Source: VRUE01 sp963697805
GTDB lineage: Bacteria; Actinomycetota; Thermoleophilia; Solirubrobacterales; 70-9
Direction: 5' to 3'
NCBI GenBank assembly: GCA_963697805.1
Contig: CAVOPB010000003.1
Coordinates: 1 to 64,000 of the forward strand
DNA: 64,000 bases
Part shown: positions 43,799 through 52,999 of the stretch, piece by piece
How the letters are laid out: each line of letters begins with the position of its first letter
Numbering within the stretch: position 1 is the stretch's first letter
Notes under the pieces: model-generated
Databases searched by the model: none
The model's input: only the letters and a program-made list of their open reading frames with translations
Told to the model about the DNA's origin: nothing
Program-made: the position numbers and the translations under genes

Positions 43799-45316
43799 TC
43801 ATTCCGTTGAGCGGCCGGCAGCGTCGGCGAGGAGAGCCGCGAGGAGGCCGTCGATGTCGTGGCGCTCGGCTTCGGCATGGACCGTGAGTCCGGCCTCCCG
43901 TGCCGCCGCGCTGGTAACCGGCCCGATCGAGATCACCCGGGCGCCCTCGGGAAACCGCCCCCCGAGCGCCGCGGTCAGATTGCGGACCGTGGAGGAGGAG
44001 GTGAAGGTGACGTAGTCGGCTGCCTGCGCGGCCTCGATCGCCTCCGGCGCCGGGTCCTCGCGGATGGTCTCGTAGAGGGCGACGTCGTCGACCTCGGCAC
44101 CGCGCTCGCGGAGGCCGTCCGGCAGCACGTCACGCGCCTCGGCTGCGCGGGCGAGGAGGACGCGGCGGCCCTCGACCTCGGTTGGGGCGAGTGCCTCGAG
44201 CAGGGCCTCGGCGACGAACCGCTCGGGGACGACGTCGGCCTTGATCCCGTTCCGGGCGAGCCCGGCAGCCGTCCCCGGCCCAATCGCCGCGACGGTCGCG
44301 GCGGCGAGTGCCCGGGCGTCGCGGCCGGCCGACCGCAGCGCATCGAACAGGAGGCGCACCCCGTTCGCGCTCGTCAGGCAGATGACCGAGTAGGCATCGA
44401 TCTCCTCGACCGCGCGCCGGACCTCGTCGCTCTCGATCCGCGGCTCGATCCTGATCGCCGGCAGCTCGACCACCTCGGCCCCGAGCAGTCGCAGCTCCCG
44501 CGCCAGCCCGCTGGCTTGGGCGCGGGCGCGGGTGACGACAACGCTGCGGCCGTGCAGCGGGCGCCGCTCGAGCCAGGCGAGCAGTTCTCGCCGCCCGACG
44601 ACCTCGCCGACGACGATCACGGCGGGGGCTCCGACCCTCTCGCGCTCGACCTCGGCGGCGAGGGTGGCCAGGGTCGCGGTGACGCTGCGCTGACCGGCCA
44701 TCGTTCCCCGTTCGATCGCCGCGGCAGGCTCGTCGGGGTCGCGGCCGGCATCGATCAGCGCCGCCGCGTTCTCGGCCAGGCGGTTGACGCCCATGTAGAG
44801 GACCAGGGTGCCGGGGAAGCGCGCAAGCGCCTCCCAGTCGAGGGCCGACTCCTCCTTCTCGGGGTCCTCGTGGCCGGTGACGAAGGCGACCGCCGAGGCA
44901 TCGTCGCGGTGGGTGACAGGGATCCCGGCGTACGCGGTCGCCGCCACCCCGGCGGTCACACCGGGGACGACCTCGAACTCGACCCCCGCGGCCCGCAGGG
45001 CTTCGCCCTCCTCACCGCCGCGACCGAAGACGAACGGGTCGCCGCCCTTGAGGCGAACGACGCTGCCTCCGGCGCGCGCCGCCTCGATCAGGCGCTTGGC
45101 GATCTCCTCCTGCGGCATCGAGGGCCGGCCCGGCTCCTTGCCGACGTAGACGAGGTCGGCGTCCTCGCGGGCCCCGTCGAGGGCGCCCGGCGGGATCAGC
45201 CGGTCATGGAAGATCGCGTCGGCAGAGCCGATCAGATCGAGCGCCCGGGCGGTCAACAGCCCAGGGTCGCCCGGCCCGGCGCCGACCAGGTAGACGACCC
45301 CCGGCCGCGCGCTCAA
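43799..45316 (-). CDS. cobA-hemD: Uroporphyrinogen-III C-methyltransferase fused to uroporphyrinogen-III synthase
   Basis: 505 aa from TTG 45316, which overlaps the hemC stop as TTGA and has GGAGGGG 6 nt upstream. Residues ~1-245 are SUMT: VYLVGAGPGDPGLLTARALD, VYVGKEPGR, VRLKGGDPFVFGRGGEE, VVPGVTAGVAATAYAGIPVTHR and LVLYMGVNRL. Residues ~255-505 are HemD: SVVVTRARAQASGLARELR, CLTSANGVRLLF, AIGPGTAAGL and VTFTSSSTVRNL. The chain closes hydroxymethylbilane to uroporphyrinogen III and methylates it to precorrin-2, the branch to siroheme and B12. Last gene of the heme operon. Confidence 0.94.
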   Translation of the reverse strand: MSARPGVVYLVGAGPGDPGLLTARALDLIGSADAIFHDRLIPPGALDGAREDADLVYVGKEPGRPSMPQEEIAKRLIEAARAGGSVVRLKGGDPFVFGRGGEEGEALRAAGVEFEVVPGVTAGVAATAYAGIPVTHRDDASAVAFVTGHEDPEKEESALDWEALARFPGTLVLYMGVNRLAENAAALIDAGRDPDEPAAAIERGTMAGQRSVTATLATLAAEVERERVGAPAVIVVGEVVGRRELLAWLERRPLHGRSVVVTRARAQASGLARELRLLGAEVVELPAIRIEPRIESDEVRRAVEEIDAYSVICLTSANGVRLLFDALRSAGRDARALAAATVAAIGPGTAAGLARNGIKADVVPERFVAEALLEALAPTEVEGRRVLLARAAEARDVLPDGLRERGAEVDDVALYETIREDPAPEAIEAAQAADYVTFTSSSTVRNLTAALGGRFPEGARVISIGPVTSAAAREAGLTVHAEAERHDIDGLLAALLADAAGRSTE

Positions 45317-46203
45317 GACGGCCCCTCCGCGAGGAGCGCATCCGCGCGCTCGAGGATGTCGCGCGCCCCGGCGGCCTCGAGCCGCTCGGCGAGCATCGCC
45401 CCTGCCGCGGCCGGCTGCTCGACCTCGACCTCGATCCGATCGCGGACCCACTCGCCGCCGTCCGGGAGGCCGACGAATGCCTCGACCGCGAGTCGATCGC
45501 CATCGAGCATCGCGTGGACTCCGATCGGGCTGGCGCAGGTGGCATCGAGAATCGAGACTACGGCCCGCTCCGCGGTCAGCTCGAGCAGCGCCCGCTCCTC
45601 GCCGATCGCGGCAGCGGTGTCGAGCGCCTCAGTGTCATCGACCCGGGCCTGCAGCACCAGTGCCCCCTGCCCGGCGGCCGGTGTCATCACCTCGGCCGGG
45701 ATCGAGAACGACGCCTCGCCCTCGCGGCCGAGGCGCCGCAGACCGGCGGCGGCGAGGACGATCGCGTCGAGCTTGCCCTCGGCCAGGCGCCGCAGCCTGG
45801 TGTCGACATTGCCGTGCAGCTCTCCGACCTCGAGGTCGGGGCGCGCGGCGAGGAGCTGGGCGCGCCGGCGCAGGCTCGCGGTCCCGACTCGGGCGCCGTC
45901 CGGCACCGCCTCGAGCGAAGTGCCGGCGCCAACCCAGAGGTCGGCGGGGTCCTCGCGCTGCGGCACCGCCGCGATCGCCAGGCCGTCCGGCATCTCGGCC
46001 GGGAGGTCCTTCGCCGAGTGGACGCCGATCTCGGCCTCGCCGGCGAGCAGCACCGCCTCGACCCCGCGCACGAACCGCGCCTTGTCCCCGGGCTCGCCAT
46101 CGGAGGAGACCTCGACCAGCTCGGCCCCGCCGAGCAGCCCGGCGACCCACTCGGCCTGGGCGAGCGCCAGGGCACTCCCCCTGGTCGCGAGGCGGATCGC
46201 CAC
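45313..46203 (-). CDS. hemC: Hydroxymethylbilane synthase (porphobilinogen deaminase)
   Basis: 296 aa from GTG 46203. It polymerises four porphobilinogens. Motifs: LATRGSALALAQAEWV, KDLPAEMPDGL, TASLRRRAQLLAARPDL, ELHGNVDTRLRRL, VMTPAAGQGALVLQAR, and the cofactor-carrying Cys in LDATCASPIGVHA. It sits between hemA and cobA-hemD and is translationally coupled to the latter. hemB is not in the operon and must be elsewhere. Confidence 0.95.
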   Translation of the reverse strand: MAIRLATRGSALALAQAEWVAGLLGGAELVEVSSDGEPGDKARFVRGVEAVLLAGEAEIGVHSAKDLPAEMPDGLAIAAVPQREDPADLWVGAGTSLEAVPDGARVGTASLRRRAQLLAARPDLEVGELHGNVDTRLRRLAEGKLDAIVLAAAGLRRLGREGEASFSIPAEVMTPAAGQGALVLQARVDDTEALDTAAAIGEERALLELTAERAVVSILDATCASPIGVHAMLDGDRLAVEAFVGLPDGGEWVRDRIEVEVEQPAAAGAMLAERLEAAGARDILERADALLAEGPS

Positions 46204-46211
46204 CCCCGCCC

Positions 46212-47543
46212 CTAGCCGGACTTGCGGCGTCGGAGCTCGGTGACGTTGGCCCGGCCCTCGTTCTCGGGCTCGGTCTCGGCGTCGAGGCCGAACAGCTCGC
46301 GCAGGGCGCTGACGTAGAGGTAGGCGTCGTCGCTGCCGGCGGCGCGCTTCATCCGCAGGGTCGGCTCGTGCAGGAGGCGGGACGCGACCGCCTTCGCCAT
46401 CAGCCTCATCCGCTCGCGGTCGGCCTCGCCGAGGCTCTCCCAGCGGCCCTCGTTCTCGGCCAGGATCCGCTCGACGATCTCGTCCGCGCTCTCGCGCAGA
46501 GCCGCCACCGTCGGCGCCACCGCGAGCGAGGCGAGCCAGCCTTCGAAGCGATCCTGCTCGGCATCGAGGATCGGCTCCGCCCGCCGCGCCTCGGCCTCGC
46601 GGCCGCTCGCATTGCGCTCGACGATCTGCTGGAAGTCATCGATGTCGTGCAGGGTGACGCCCGGGATCTCGCGGCACTCGGGCTCGATGTCACGGGGGAC
46701 GGCGATGTCGATCAGCAGCAGTGGCCGGTCCTCACGGCCGCCCATCACCTGCTCGAGCTCGTCGCGCTCGACGATGTGGTGGGGGGAGTTGGTCGCCGAG
46801 ACGACGATGTCGGCCTCCGCGAGCTGCTCGGGCAGTTCCTCGAGGCGGATGGCGGCGCCGCCGAAGCGCTGGGCGAGGCCGATCGCCCGGTCGTGGTGGC
46901 GGTTGGCGACGAAGACGGTCGCGACGCCGCGGGCGACCAGCGCCCGGGCGACCAGCTCAGCCGTTTCGCCGGCGCCGATCACGAGGACGCGGAGCTCGCT
47001 GAGGTCGCCGAGCGTGCGCCGCGCCAGCTCGACCGCGACCGAGGGGATCGAGACGCCACGCTCGCCGATCGCGGTCTCCTCGCGGGCGCGGCCACCGGCG
47101 GCGAGGGCGCCGCGGAAGAGGCGGTTGAGGACCGGCCCGGTCCCACCCTCGACCAGTGCCAGCTCGTAGGCGCGCCTGACCTGGCCCTGGATCTCGGCCT
47201 CGCCGACGATCATCGAGTCGAGACCGGCGGTGACCCGGAAGAGGTGGCGGACGGCCTCGCTCGAGCGCAGGGAGTAGAGGTGGCCGAGCAGCTCGGTCGG
47301 TCGCAGCTCGGCCTGGCGGGTGAGGACGCCGAGCGCGGTCGACTCGGCTTCGACCGGGTCGGAGACGATCAGATAGAGCTCGGTCCTGTTGCAGGTCGAG
47401 AGCGCCGTCGCCTCGTGGATGCCCTCGGCCGCGGTCAGCTCGCGGAGGGCGCCGACCGCGCGGCCCTCGGTCAGCGAGAGCCGCTCCCGCAGGTCGAGCG
47501 GAGCCGTCTTGTGAGAGACGCCGAGCGCGAGGAGCTCAGACAT
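46212..47543 (-). CDS. hemA: Glutamyl-tRNA reductase
   Basis: 443 aa from ATG 47543. It reduces Glu-tRNA to glutamate-1-semialdehyde, the first committed step of the C5 tetrapyrrole pathway. Seen: GVSHKTAPLDLRERL, STCNRTELY with the catalytic Cys at 51, GLDSMIVGEAEIQGQVRRAY, the NADPH-binding VLVIGAGETAELVA, and IDIAVPRDIEPE. The C-terminal dimerisation helix follows. Its start overlaps the ccmD-like gene by 8 nt, tying heme synthesis to the heme-export genes. Confidence 0.95.
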   Translation of the reverse strand: MSELLALGVSHKTAPLDLRERLSLTEGRAVGALRELTAAEGIHEATALSTCNRTELYLIVSDPVEAESTALGVLTRQAELRPTELLGHLYSLRSSEAVRHLFRVTAGLDSMIVGEAEIQGQVRRAYELALVEGGTGPVLNRLFRGALAAGGRAREETAIGERGVSIPSVAVELARRTLGDLSELRVLVIGAGETAELVARALVARGVATVFVANRHHDRAIGLAQRFGGAAIRLEELPEQLAEADIVVSATNSPHHIVERDELEQVMGGREDRPLLLIDIAVPRDIEPECREIPGVTLHDIDDFQQIVERNASGREAEARRAEPILDAEQDRFEGWLASLAVAPTVAALRESADEIVERILAENEGRWESLGEADRERMRLMAKAVASRLLHEPTLRMKRAAGSDDAYLYVSALRELFGLDAETEPENEGRANVTELRRRKSG

Positions 47544-47727
47544 CGAGCGCCACCTCCTCCCGCTCCTCGGCCCGCTCCTCGGCGAAGCCGGCCAATTCTC
47601 TGAGTTCGCGCTCGATCCGCTGCAGTTTGATCGCCATGATCGCGACATAGACGACGAGCAGGACCATGAAGACGACGTAGGCGCCGGCGACGTACTTGCC
47701 CGCCTCGTCGAGCGGTAGCGCCGGCAT
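47536..47727 (-). CDS. ccmD: CcmD-like small membrane protein
   Basis: 63 aa with one membrane helix (VAGAYVVFMVLLVVYVAIMAIK) followed by an amphipathic charged helix (QRIERELRELAGFAEERAEE). Size, topology and its place directly after ccmC match CcmD-like proteins, which hold heme-loaded CcmE at the ABC complex. Sequence identity in this family is low, so the call depends on context. Confidence 0.75.
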   Translation of the reverse strand: MPALPLDEAGKYVAGAYVVFMVLLVVYVAIMAIKLQRIERELRELAGFAEERAEEREEVALDV

Positions 47728-48450
47728 CTAGCTCACCTCCGGGGCGACCCGCGAGCGGGAGCCGGACGGCGGGGCGTCGAGCGCGCGCCGCAGGCGCTTC
47801 ACCTGGCCCGAGGCGCTCTTCGCCGTCAGCTCCAGCTTGACCAGCGTCACCCAGAGCAGAGCCATCGCGGTCAGGCAGACGAGGAAGGTCAGCATCATCG
47901 ATCTGGGCAGGCCGCCGCCGGTCGTCGCGAACACCCGCGGGTGGACGAGGCTTTCGGCGAGCCGCACGGAGAGGAAGTTGAGCGGGACGAAGGCCCCGGC
48001 GGTGATCGCGAAGACCGAGGCGTAGCGCGCCTGGCGATCGCGGTCCTCGATCGCGTAGCGAAACGGGTAGTAGGTCGCGTAGAGGAGGAAGACGATCAGG
48101 AAGCTGACCAGGGTCGGCTCGTCCCAGACCCACCAGTGCCCCCACGAGGCCTTCGCCCAGATCGAGCCGGTGATCAGCACCGCAACGCCGAAGATCACCG
48201 ACATGTGGATCGAGACGTAGGAGTACGCGTCCCAGCGGCTGTCGCCGCTGCGCAGGTGGAGGATCGCGAAGATCCCGCCGACGATGAACCCGACGAGGGC
48301 GACCATCGCCAGCGGCACGTGCAGGTAGAAGATCTTCTGGATGAAGCCCTGGTCGGCGTCGAGCGGCGCGTAGAAGAAGACCAGCGAGAGACCCGTGGCG
48401 AGCGCCACGACGGTCGCGATCGAGAGGGGTTTCAGTCCTTTGCCGTACAT
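47728..48450 (-). CDS. ccmC: Heme exporter/cytochrome c biogenesis protein CcmC
   Basis: 240 aa with six predicted membrane helices. The tryptophan-rich heme-handling motif WGHWWVWDEPT lies at about residues 109-119, between conserved His-containing helices (KIFYLHVPLAMV, YSYVSIHMSVIFGV). CcmC presents heme at the outer face for transfer to CcmE. The next gene starts directly after its stop. CcmE and CcmF are not in this window. Confidence 0.92.
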   Translation of the reverse strand: MYGKGLKPLSIATVVALATGLSLVFFYAPLDADQGFIQKIFYLHVPLAMVALVGFIVGGIFAILHLRSGDSRWDAYSYVSIHMSVIFGVAVLITGSIWAKASWGHWWVWDEPTLVSFLIVFLLYATYYPFRYAIEDRDRQARYASVFAITAGAFVPLNFLSVRLAESLVHPRVFATTGGGLPRSMMLTFLVCLTAMALLWVTLVKLELTAKSASGQVKRLRRALDAPPSGSRSRVAPEVS

Positions 48451-48477
48451 CCGCTGGGCGCCCGCGGCGGCGCGTGC

Positions 48478-49158
48478 TCAGTCCTCCAAGAGGAAGTCGA
48501 ACACCGCGTATCCGACGAGGAGGAAGATCAAATCGTATAGGCCCAGGACCGCAAGCCAGGTGCCGAACCGCTCGTAACCGGGGCCGCCCGCGGCCAGCAG
48601 GTGCCGGCTGGCGCCGGTCGCGGCGATCATCAGCGGCACCACCAGGGGCAGCAGGACGAGCGGGCCGAGGAGGTCGCGGGCGCGCGAGTTGACCGCCATC
48701 GAGGAGATCAGGGTGCCGGTCGCGGCGAGGCCGACATCGGCGAGCAGGAGGACGCCGGCCAGCGGCGGGATCGCGGACGCCGAGTCGAGGAAGAAGATCG
48801 CGAAGACCGGGACGACGATCAGCTCGAGGATCACCAGGTAGGCGACGAGTGCCGCCGCCTTCGCGGCGAACAGCGCCGTGCGGTCGATCGGCGCCAGCCT
48901 GATCGCGTCGAAGCCGCCCTCCTGGCGCTCGGCGACGAAGAGGCGGTTGATGCCGAGGATCGCGGCGAACAGCAGCGTCGCCCAGAGCACGCCGGAGGCG
49001 AGGCTCCCCGAGAGCTGGGTGCGGTCGAGCCCGAAGCGGAAGATGACGAAGGTCGTCACCGCGAACAGCGCCATCGCCGGCAGCGACTGCAGGGTCCGGA
49101 GCTCGGTCCGCAGGTCCTTCTCGAGGATCGCGCGGAAGGCGACCGTCGAGCGGGTCAT
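48478..49158 (-). CDS. ccmB: Heme exporter protein CcmB
   Basis: 226 aa with about six membrane helices. It has the CcmB opening pattern (AILEKDLRTELRT), then RLFVAERQEGGFDAIRLAPIDRTALFAAK and a DLLGPLVLLPLVVPLMIAAT segment. It is the membrane subunit that pairs with the ATPase CcmA encoded 4 nt upstream (overlap ATGA). Confidence 0.92.
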   Translation of the reverse strand: MTRSTVAFRAILEKDLRTELRTLQSLPAMALFAVTTFVIFRFGLDRTQLSGSLASGVLWATLLFAAILGINRLFVAERQEGGFDAIRLAPIDRTALFAAKAAALVAYLVILELIVVPVFAIFFLDSASAIPPLAGVLLLADVGLAATGTLISSMAVNSRARDLLGPLVLLPLVVPLMIAATGASRHLLAAGGPGYERFGTWLAVLGLYDLIFLLVGYAVFDFLLED

Positions 49159-49817
49159 CGTAGGACCTCCGCGCCGACCTCGGCCCGGCGGCCGACCGCG
49201 AGCCGGAGCGTCCGATCCGCCTCGGCCTCGAAGCGCTCGGGGTCGTGGGTGACGACGACGCGGGTGCGGTCGGACCCGGGGCCGATCAGGCCGCTCGCCA
49301 GCTCGCGACCCTCCTCGTCGAGGTGGGAATCCGGCTCGTCGAGCAGCAGCAGCCCGGGCTCATGGAGGACGCAGCGGCAGATCGCGAGGCGCTGCCGCAT
49401 CCCGGCCGAGAGCTCGCCGACCCGCTCGTCGGCGCGGCGCTCCATCCCGATCGCGCGCAGCGTCGCCTCGATCCGGGCCTCGCCGGCGTCCCCGGCGATC
49501 CCGTGCAGGCGGGCGTGGAAGCGGAGGTTCTCGCGCCCACTCAGGTCGCGGTAGAGGAGCGGCTCGTGGCCGAGGTAGCCGATCCGGCCGCGGAGCTTCC
49601 AGGCCTCGCGCGGCAGCGGGCATCCGAGGACCTCGATCTCGCCGCCGCTGGGCCGCAGCAGGGTGGCGAGGATCCGCAGCAGCGTCGTCTTGCCGGCCCC
49701 GTTGGAGCCGAGCACGAGAAGCGTCTCCCCAGACCCGAGGGTCAGGTCGACTCCCTCCAGGGCCGTCCGTTCGCCGAAGTCGTGGCGCAGGCCGCGCAGC
49801 TCGATTGCCGTGCTCAC
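49155..49817 (-). CDS. ccmA: ABC transporter ATPase CcmA (heme export/cytochrome c maturation)
   Basis: 220 aa. Walker A LGSNGAGKTTLLRI, signature LSAGMRQRLAICRCVLHEPG, Walker B LLLLDEPDSHLDEEG, and an H-loop in VVVTHDPERFEAEADR. It energises the CcmABCD complex that releases holo-CcmE. First gene of the minus-strand operon that runs through ccmB, ccmC, ccmD, hemA, hemC and cobA-hemD. Confidence 0.92.
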   Translation of the reverse strand: MSTAIELRGLRHDFGERTALEGVDLTLGSGETLLVLGSNGAGKTTLLRILATLLRPSGGEIEVLGCPLPREAWKLRGRIGYLGHEPLLYRDLSGRENLRFHARLHGIAGDAGEARIEATLRAIGMERRADERVGELSAGMRQRLAICRCVLHEPGLLLLDEPDSHLDEEGRELASGLIGPGSDRTRVVVTHDPERFEAEADRTLRLAVGRRAEVGAEVLR

Positions 49818-49834
49818 TCGCCGGATTGTCCCCG

Positions 49835-49856
49835 AGAGCGGCAGAAAAGCCGCTCT
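49835..49856 (-). terminator. Hairpin after the aldehyde dehydrogenase gene
   Basis: AGAGCGGC (49835-49842) and GCCGCTCT (49849-49856) form an 8-bp perfect stem with a 6-nt loop, TTTTCT on the minus strand. It lies 10 nt past the aldehyde dehydrogenase stop and before the ccmA start. No T-run follows. Confidence 0.55.
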
Positions 49857-49866
49857 GCCGCGGGGT

Positions 49867-51462
49867 TCAGCCGCGCTTCTTGCGCAGCGTCCGCCGCCCG
49901 ACCGCGAGCAGCGGGCCGGCGCCCTCGCGCAGCGCCGTGGTCCGTTCGGTGCCCTTGCCGTAGAGCAGCTTGGCCGAGGCGCGGACGGCTTCGCCCAGCG
50001 TGCGGTCGTAGGGGTGCCACCAGAAGTCGCGGGTCAGCCCCGGCTCCCAGGCGTTCATCTTGACGTTGACGCACTCGTAGAACCCGAATTTGGAGTGCGA
50101 GCGGCCGACCCCGGAGTCCTTGACGCCGCCCCACGCACACTGGCAGGCGCCGTGGCTGAAGGAGTGGTCGTTGACCCAGACCATCCCCGATTCGATCCGG
50201 CGCGACATCCGCTCGCCCTTCTGGCGGTCCTTGGTCCAGACCGAGGCGCCGAGGCCGAACTCGGAGTCGTTGGCGAGATCGATCGCCTCCTGCTCGGAGT
50301 CGACGACGACGATCGGCAGCACCGGGCCGAAGATCTCCTCGTGCATGATCCGCATCTCATGGGTGACCTCGGTGAGGACGGTCGGCGCGATGAATTTGCC
50401 CGGCAGCCCGGCGACGTCGATCGGGCCGCCGCAGAGCTTGGTCGCGCCGGAGGCGACCGCGTCCTCGATCAGCTCGACGACGATCCCGTACTGGTCCTCG
50501 GAGGTCATCGGGCCGATCTCCGTCTCCCACTGCAGCGGGTCGCCGAGTCGTAGCCGCTTGGCCTCGCGGGCGACGCCCTCGACGAAGCGGTCGGCGACCT
50601 GGCGCTCGACGTAGACCCGCTCGATCCCCGAGCAGGTCTGGCCGGCGTTGGCGAAGCCGCCCCAAACGGCGCCGGAGATCGCGTTGTCAAGGTCGGCGTC
50701 GGCGCAGACGATCATCGGGTCCTTGCCGCCGAGCTCGAGGACCGAGCCCTTGAGGCGCTGGGCGCAGACCTCGCCAACCTTGCGGCCGATCTCGACCGAG
50801 CCGGTGAAGAAGATCTTGCCGGCGCTCGAGCGGGCCAGCGCGTCACCGACGGCTCCGCCACCGTGGACGACCCGGACCAGGCCCTCGGGAAGGCCACCCT
50901 TCTCGAAGACGCGCCGGATCGCCTCCCCCAGCAGCGGCGTCAGGCTGGCCGGCTTGAGGACGACGCCGTTGCCCGCCATCAGCGCGATCGCGACCTCGCC
51001 GAACGGGATCGACCAGGGGTAGTTCCAGGGCGCGATGACGCCGACGACGCCGATCGGCTCATAGGAGAAGCGGCTTTTCTTGCTCATCAAGGGGGCCTGC
51101 GACATCCGCACCTTCTCGTCGGCGAGGATCTTTGGGCCCGCCTTCGCGCACCAGTGGAGGGCGTCGACGGTCGGAAGCAGCTCCATCGTGTAGGCCTCGG
51201 CGCGCGGCTTGCCCTGCTCGTTGACGAGCAGTTCGGCGATCTCGTCGATGTCGTCGAGGAGCGCGTGGGCGGCGCGGCGCATGTAGGCGGCGCGATCGTC
51301 GAGCGCCAGCTCCGCCCAGGCGGGCTGGATTCGGGCGACGTCGTCGACGACGGCCTGGACCTGATCGGGCGTGATCGTCGCAACCGAGCCGACCAGCTCG
51401 CCGGTGGCGGGGTTGAAAGACTCGAGGGTGGACGCGGCGGGGCGTGCTTCGGTAGTAGCCAT
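49867..51462 (-). CDS. NAD(P)-dependent aldehyde dehydrogenase
   Basis: 531 aa from ATG 51462. Class motifs: FNPATGE, APWNYPWSIPFGEVAIALMAGN, FTGSVEIGRKVGE, LELGGKDPMIV (general-base Glu), AGQTCSGIERVYV (catalytic Cys), EEIFGPVLPIV and SGVGRSHSKFGFYEC. A basic C-terminal extension (~45 residues, ending RRTLRKKRG) goes beyond the usual ALDH end. The substrate cannot be told from sequence. A -10 box TAGAAT lies 7 nt before the ATG with no ribosome site, suggesting a leaderless mRNA. Confidence 0.92.
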   Translation of the reverse strand: MATTEARPAASTLESFNPATGELVGSVATITPDQVQAVVDDVARIQPAWAELALDDRAAYMRRAAHALLDDIDEIAELLVNEQGKPRAEAYTMELLPTVDALHWCAKAGPKILADEKVRMSQAPLMSKKSRFSYEPIGVVGVIAPWNYPWSIPFGEVAIALMAGNGVVLKPASLTPLLGEAIRRVFEKGGLPEGLVRVVHGGGAVGDALARSSAGKIFFTGSVEIGRKVGEVCAQRLKGSVLELGGKDPMIVCADADLDNAISGAVWGGFANAGQTCSGIERVYVERQVADRFVEGVAREAKRLRLGDPLQWETEIGPMTSEDQYGIVVELIEDAVASGATKLCGGPIDVAGLPGKFIAPTVLTEVTHEMRIMHEEIFGPVLPIVVVDSEQEAIDLANDSEFGLGASVWTKDRQKGERMSRRIESGMVWVNDHSFSHGACQCAWGGVKDSGVGRSHSKFGFYECVNVKMNAWEPGLTRDFWWHPYDRTLGEAVRASAKLLYGKGTERTTALREGAGPLLAVGRRTLRKKRG

Positions 51463-51469
51463 ACGGTCG

Positions 51470-51500
51470 ATTCTAAGCCGTGTGTGGGGGGATCGGTCAA
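51470..51500 (-). promoter_or_regulatory. Promoter of the aldehyde dehydrogenase gene, leaderless type
   Basis: On the minus strand, TTGACC (51495-51500) and TAGAAT (51470-51475) are separated by 19 nt. The -10 ends 7 nt before ATG 51462, so transcription should begin at or within a base of the start codon. Confidence 0.55.
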
Positions 51501-51567
51501 GACTCGTCGTCGCGAACTGCATGGAGGCTCCGCCGAGCCTCGACCGATCCCCTCATACTCAGGCGTA

Positions 51568-52923
51568 GTGGCGGACCGCCTGTTCAGCGACGAGGAGGCA
51601 CGCCCCGCGAATTCCTCGGCGGGGGATTCCTCCGCGGGTGGTGTTCCATCGGATGCTCCTCTGGCCGTGCGGATGAGGCCGCGGTCGTTGGATGAGATTG
51701 TCGGGCAGGAGCAGGTGCTGGGGGAGGGGTCTGCGCTGCGGACCGCGATCGAGGCCGGCCGGCCGCACAGCGCGATCCTCTACGGGCCACCCGGGTCGGG
51801 CAAGACGACCCTCGCCAGGATCGCCGCCGCGGGCTCCGAAGGGGCCTTCGAGGAGGAGTCGGCGGTCAATGCGGGCCGGCCGGAGATCCGGGCCGTGATC
51901 GAGCGCGCGCGCGAGCGGCACAGGACGAGCGGGCGCCACACCGTCCTCTTCCTCGACGAGATCCACCGCTTCAACAAGGCGCAGCAGGACGCGCTGCTGC
52001 CGGCGGTCGAGGACGGCACCCTGACCCTGATCGGGGCGACGACCGAGAACCCATACTTCGAGGTCAACTCGGCGCTGCTCTCGCGCTGCCAGATCTACGA
52101 GCTGCGCCCGCTGGACCCCTCGCGGGTGGAGGGACTGCTGCGGGGCGCCCTCTCGGAGCCCGAGCGGGGCCTGGCCGACCCGCCGGCGGTCGACGACGAG
52201 GCGCTGGCGATGCTCGCCCGGCGCAGCGGCGGCGACGCCCGGGTCGCGCTTTCCGCCCTCGAGCGCGCGGTCGAGCGCTCCCAGGGCGGCCGGGTCGATG
52301 TCGCCGCGATCGAGGACGCGATGCAGCGCAAGGCGATCGACTTCGACCGCGACGGGGACCGCCACTACGACTTCATCTCGGCCTGGATCAAGGCAACCCG
52401 CGGCTCCGACGTCGATGCCTCCCTCTATTACCTGGCGGTGATGCTCGAGGGTGGCGAGGACCCCCGCTTCATCGCCCGCCGGATGGTCATCTTCGCCTCC
52501 GAGGACATCGGCAACGCCGACCCTCAGGCGCTGCTGATCGCGGACGCGGCGGCCCGAGCCGTCGACCGGGTCGGTCTCCCCGAGTGCGCCCTCAACCTCG
52601 CCCAGGCGGCGGTCCACCTCGCCCTCGCGCCGAAGTCGAACGCCTCGATGAGGGCACTGTCCCAGGCCCGGGCGGAGGTTCGCCAGCACGGCGCCAGGAC
52701 GCCTCCCGACCACCTTCGGGACGGCCATTATCCGGGCGCCGAAAGCCTCGGCAGAGGCGAGGGATACCGCTACCCGCACGACGAGCCCGAGGGCGTCGCC
52801 GACCAGCCGCTGATGCCAGAGGGCCTCGAGGATCGTCGCTTCTACGAGCCGACCGACCGGGGGTTCGAGGCGGAGCTGGGTCGCCGCCTGGAGGCGCTGG
52901 AAAAGTTGCTCAAGAAGTCCTGA
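51568..52923 (+). CDS. rarA: Replication-associated recombination ATPase RarA/MgsA
   Basis: 451 aa from GTG 51568; much of the longer open frame upstream lies antisense to the dehydrogenase. AAA+ motifs: RPRSLDEIVGQEQVLG, Walker A GPPGSGKTTLARI, Walker B VLFLDEIHRFNKAQQDALLP, sensor 1 IGATTENPYFEVNSALLSRC and sensor 2 GGDARVALSALE. The RarA-specific C-terminal domain follows (GSDVDASLYYLAVMLEGGED, FASEDIGNADPQAL). It acts at stalled replication forks as a tetramer. Likely leaderless (TACTCA 6 nt before the GTG). A strong hairpin follows the gene. Confidence 0.95.
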   Translation: MADRLFSDEEARPANSSAGDSSAGGVPSDAPLAVRMRPRSLDEIVGQEQVLGEGSALRTAIEAGRPHSAILYGPPGSGKTTLARIAAAGSEGAFEEESAVNAGRPEIRAVIERARERHRTSGRHTVLFLDEIHRFNKAQQDALLPAVEDGTLTLIGATTENPYFEVNSALLSRCQIYELRPLDPSRVEGLLRGALSEPERGLADPPAVDDEALAMLARRSGGDARVALSALERAVERSQGGRVDVAAIEDAMQRKAIDFDRDGDRHYDFISAWIKATRGSDVDASLYYLAVMLEGGEDPRFIARRMVIFASEDIGNADPQALLIADAAARAVDRVGLPECALNLAQAAVHLALAPKSNASMRALSQARAEVRQHGARTPPDHLRDGHYPGAESLGRGEGYRYPHDEPEGVADQPLMPEGLEDRRFYEPTDRGFEAELGRRLEALEKLLKKS

Positions 52924-52999
52924 GTCGGCGCCGCAACTTCCCCAAGGACACCGTGTTTTGAGAGTTGGCTTTCCAAGCTAGAGCCAGGGAGAGCCGACA

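Noticed and set aside
50863..51567. N-terminal extension of the RarA frame to 50863
   Set aside because: The extension lies antisense to the aldehyde dehydrogenase gene and has no AAA+ features; the family N-terminus begins close to GTG 51568.
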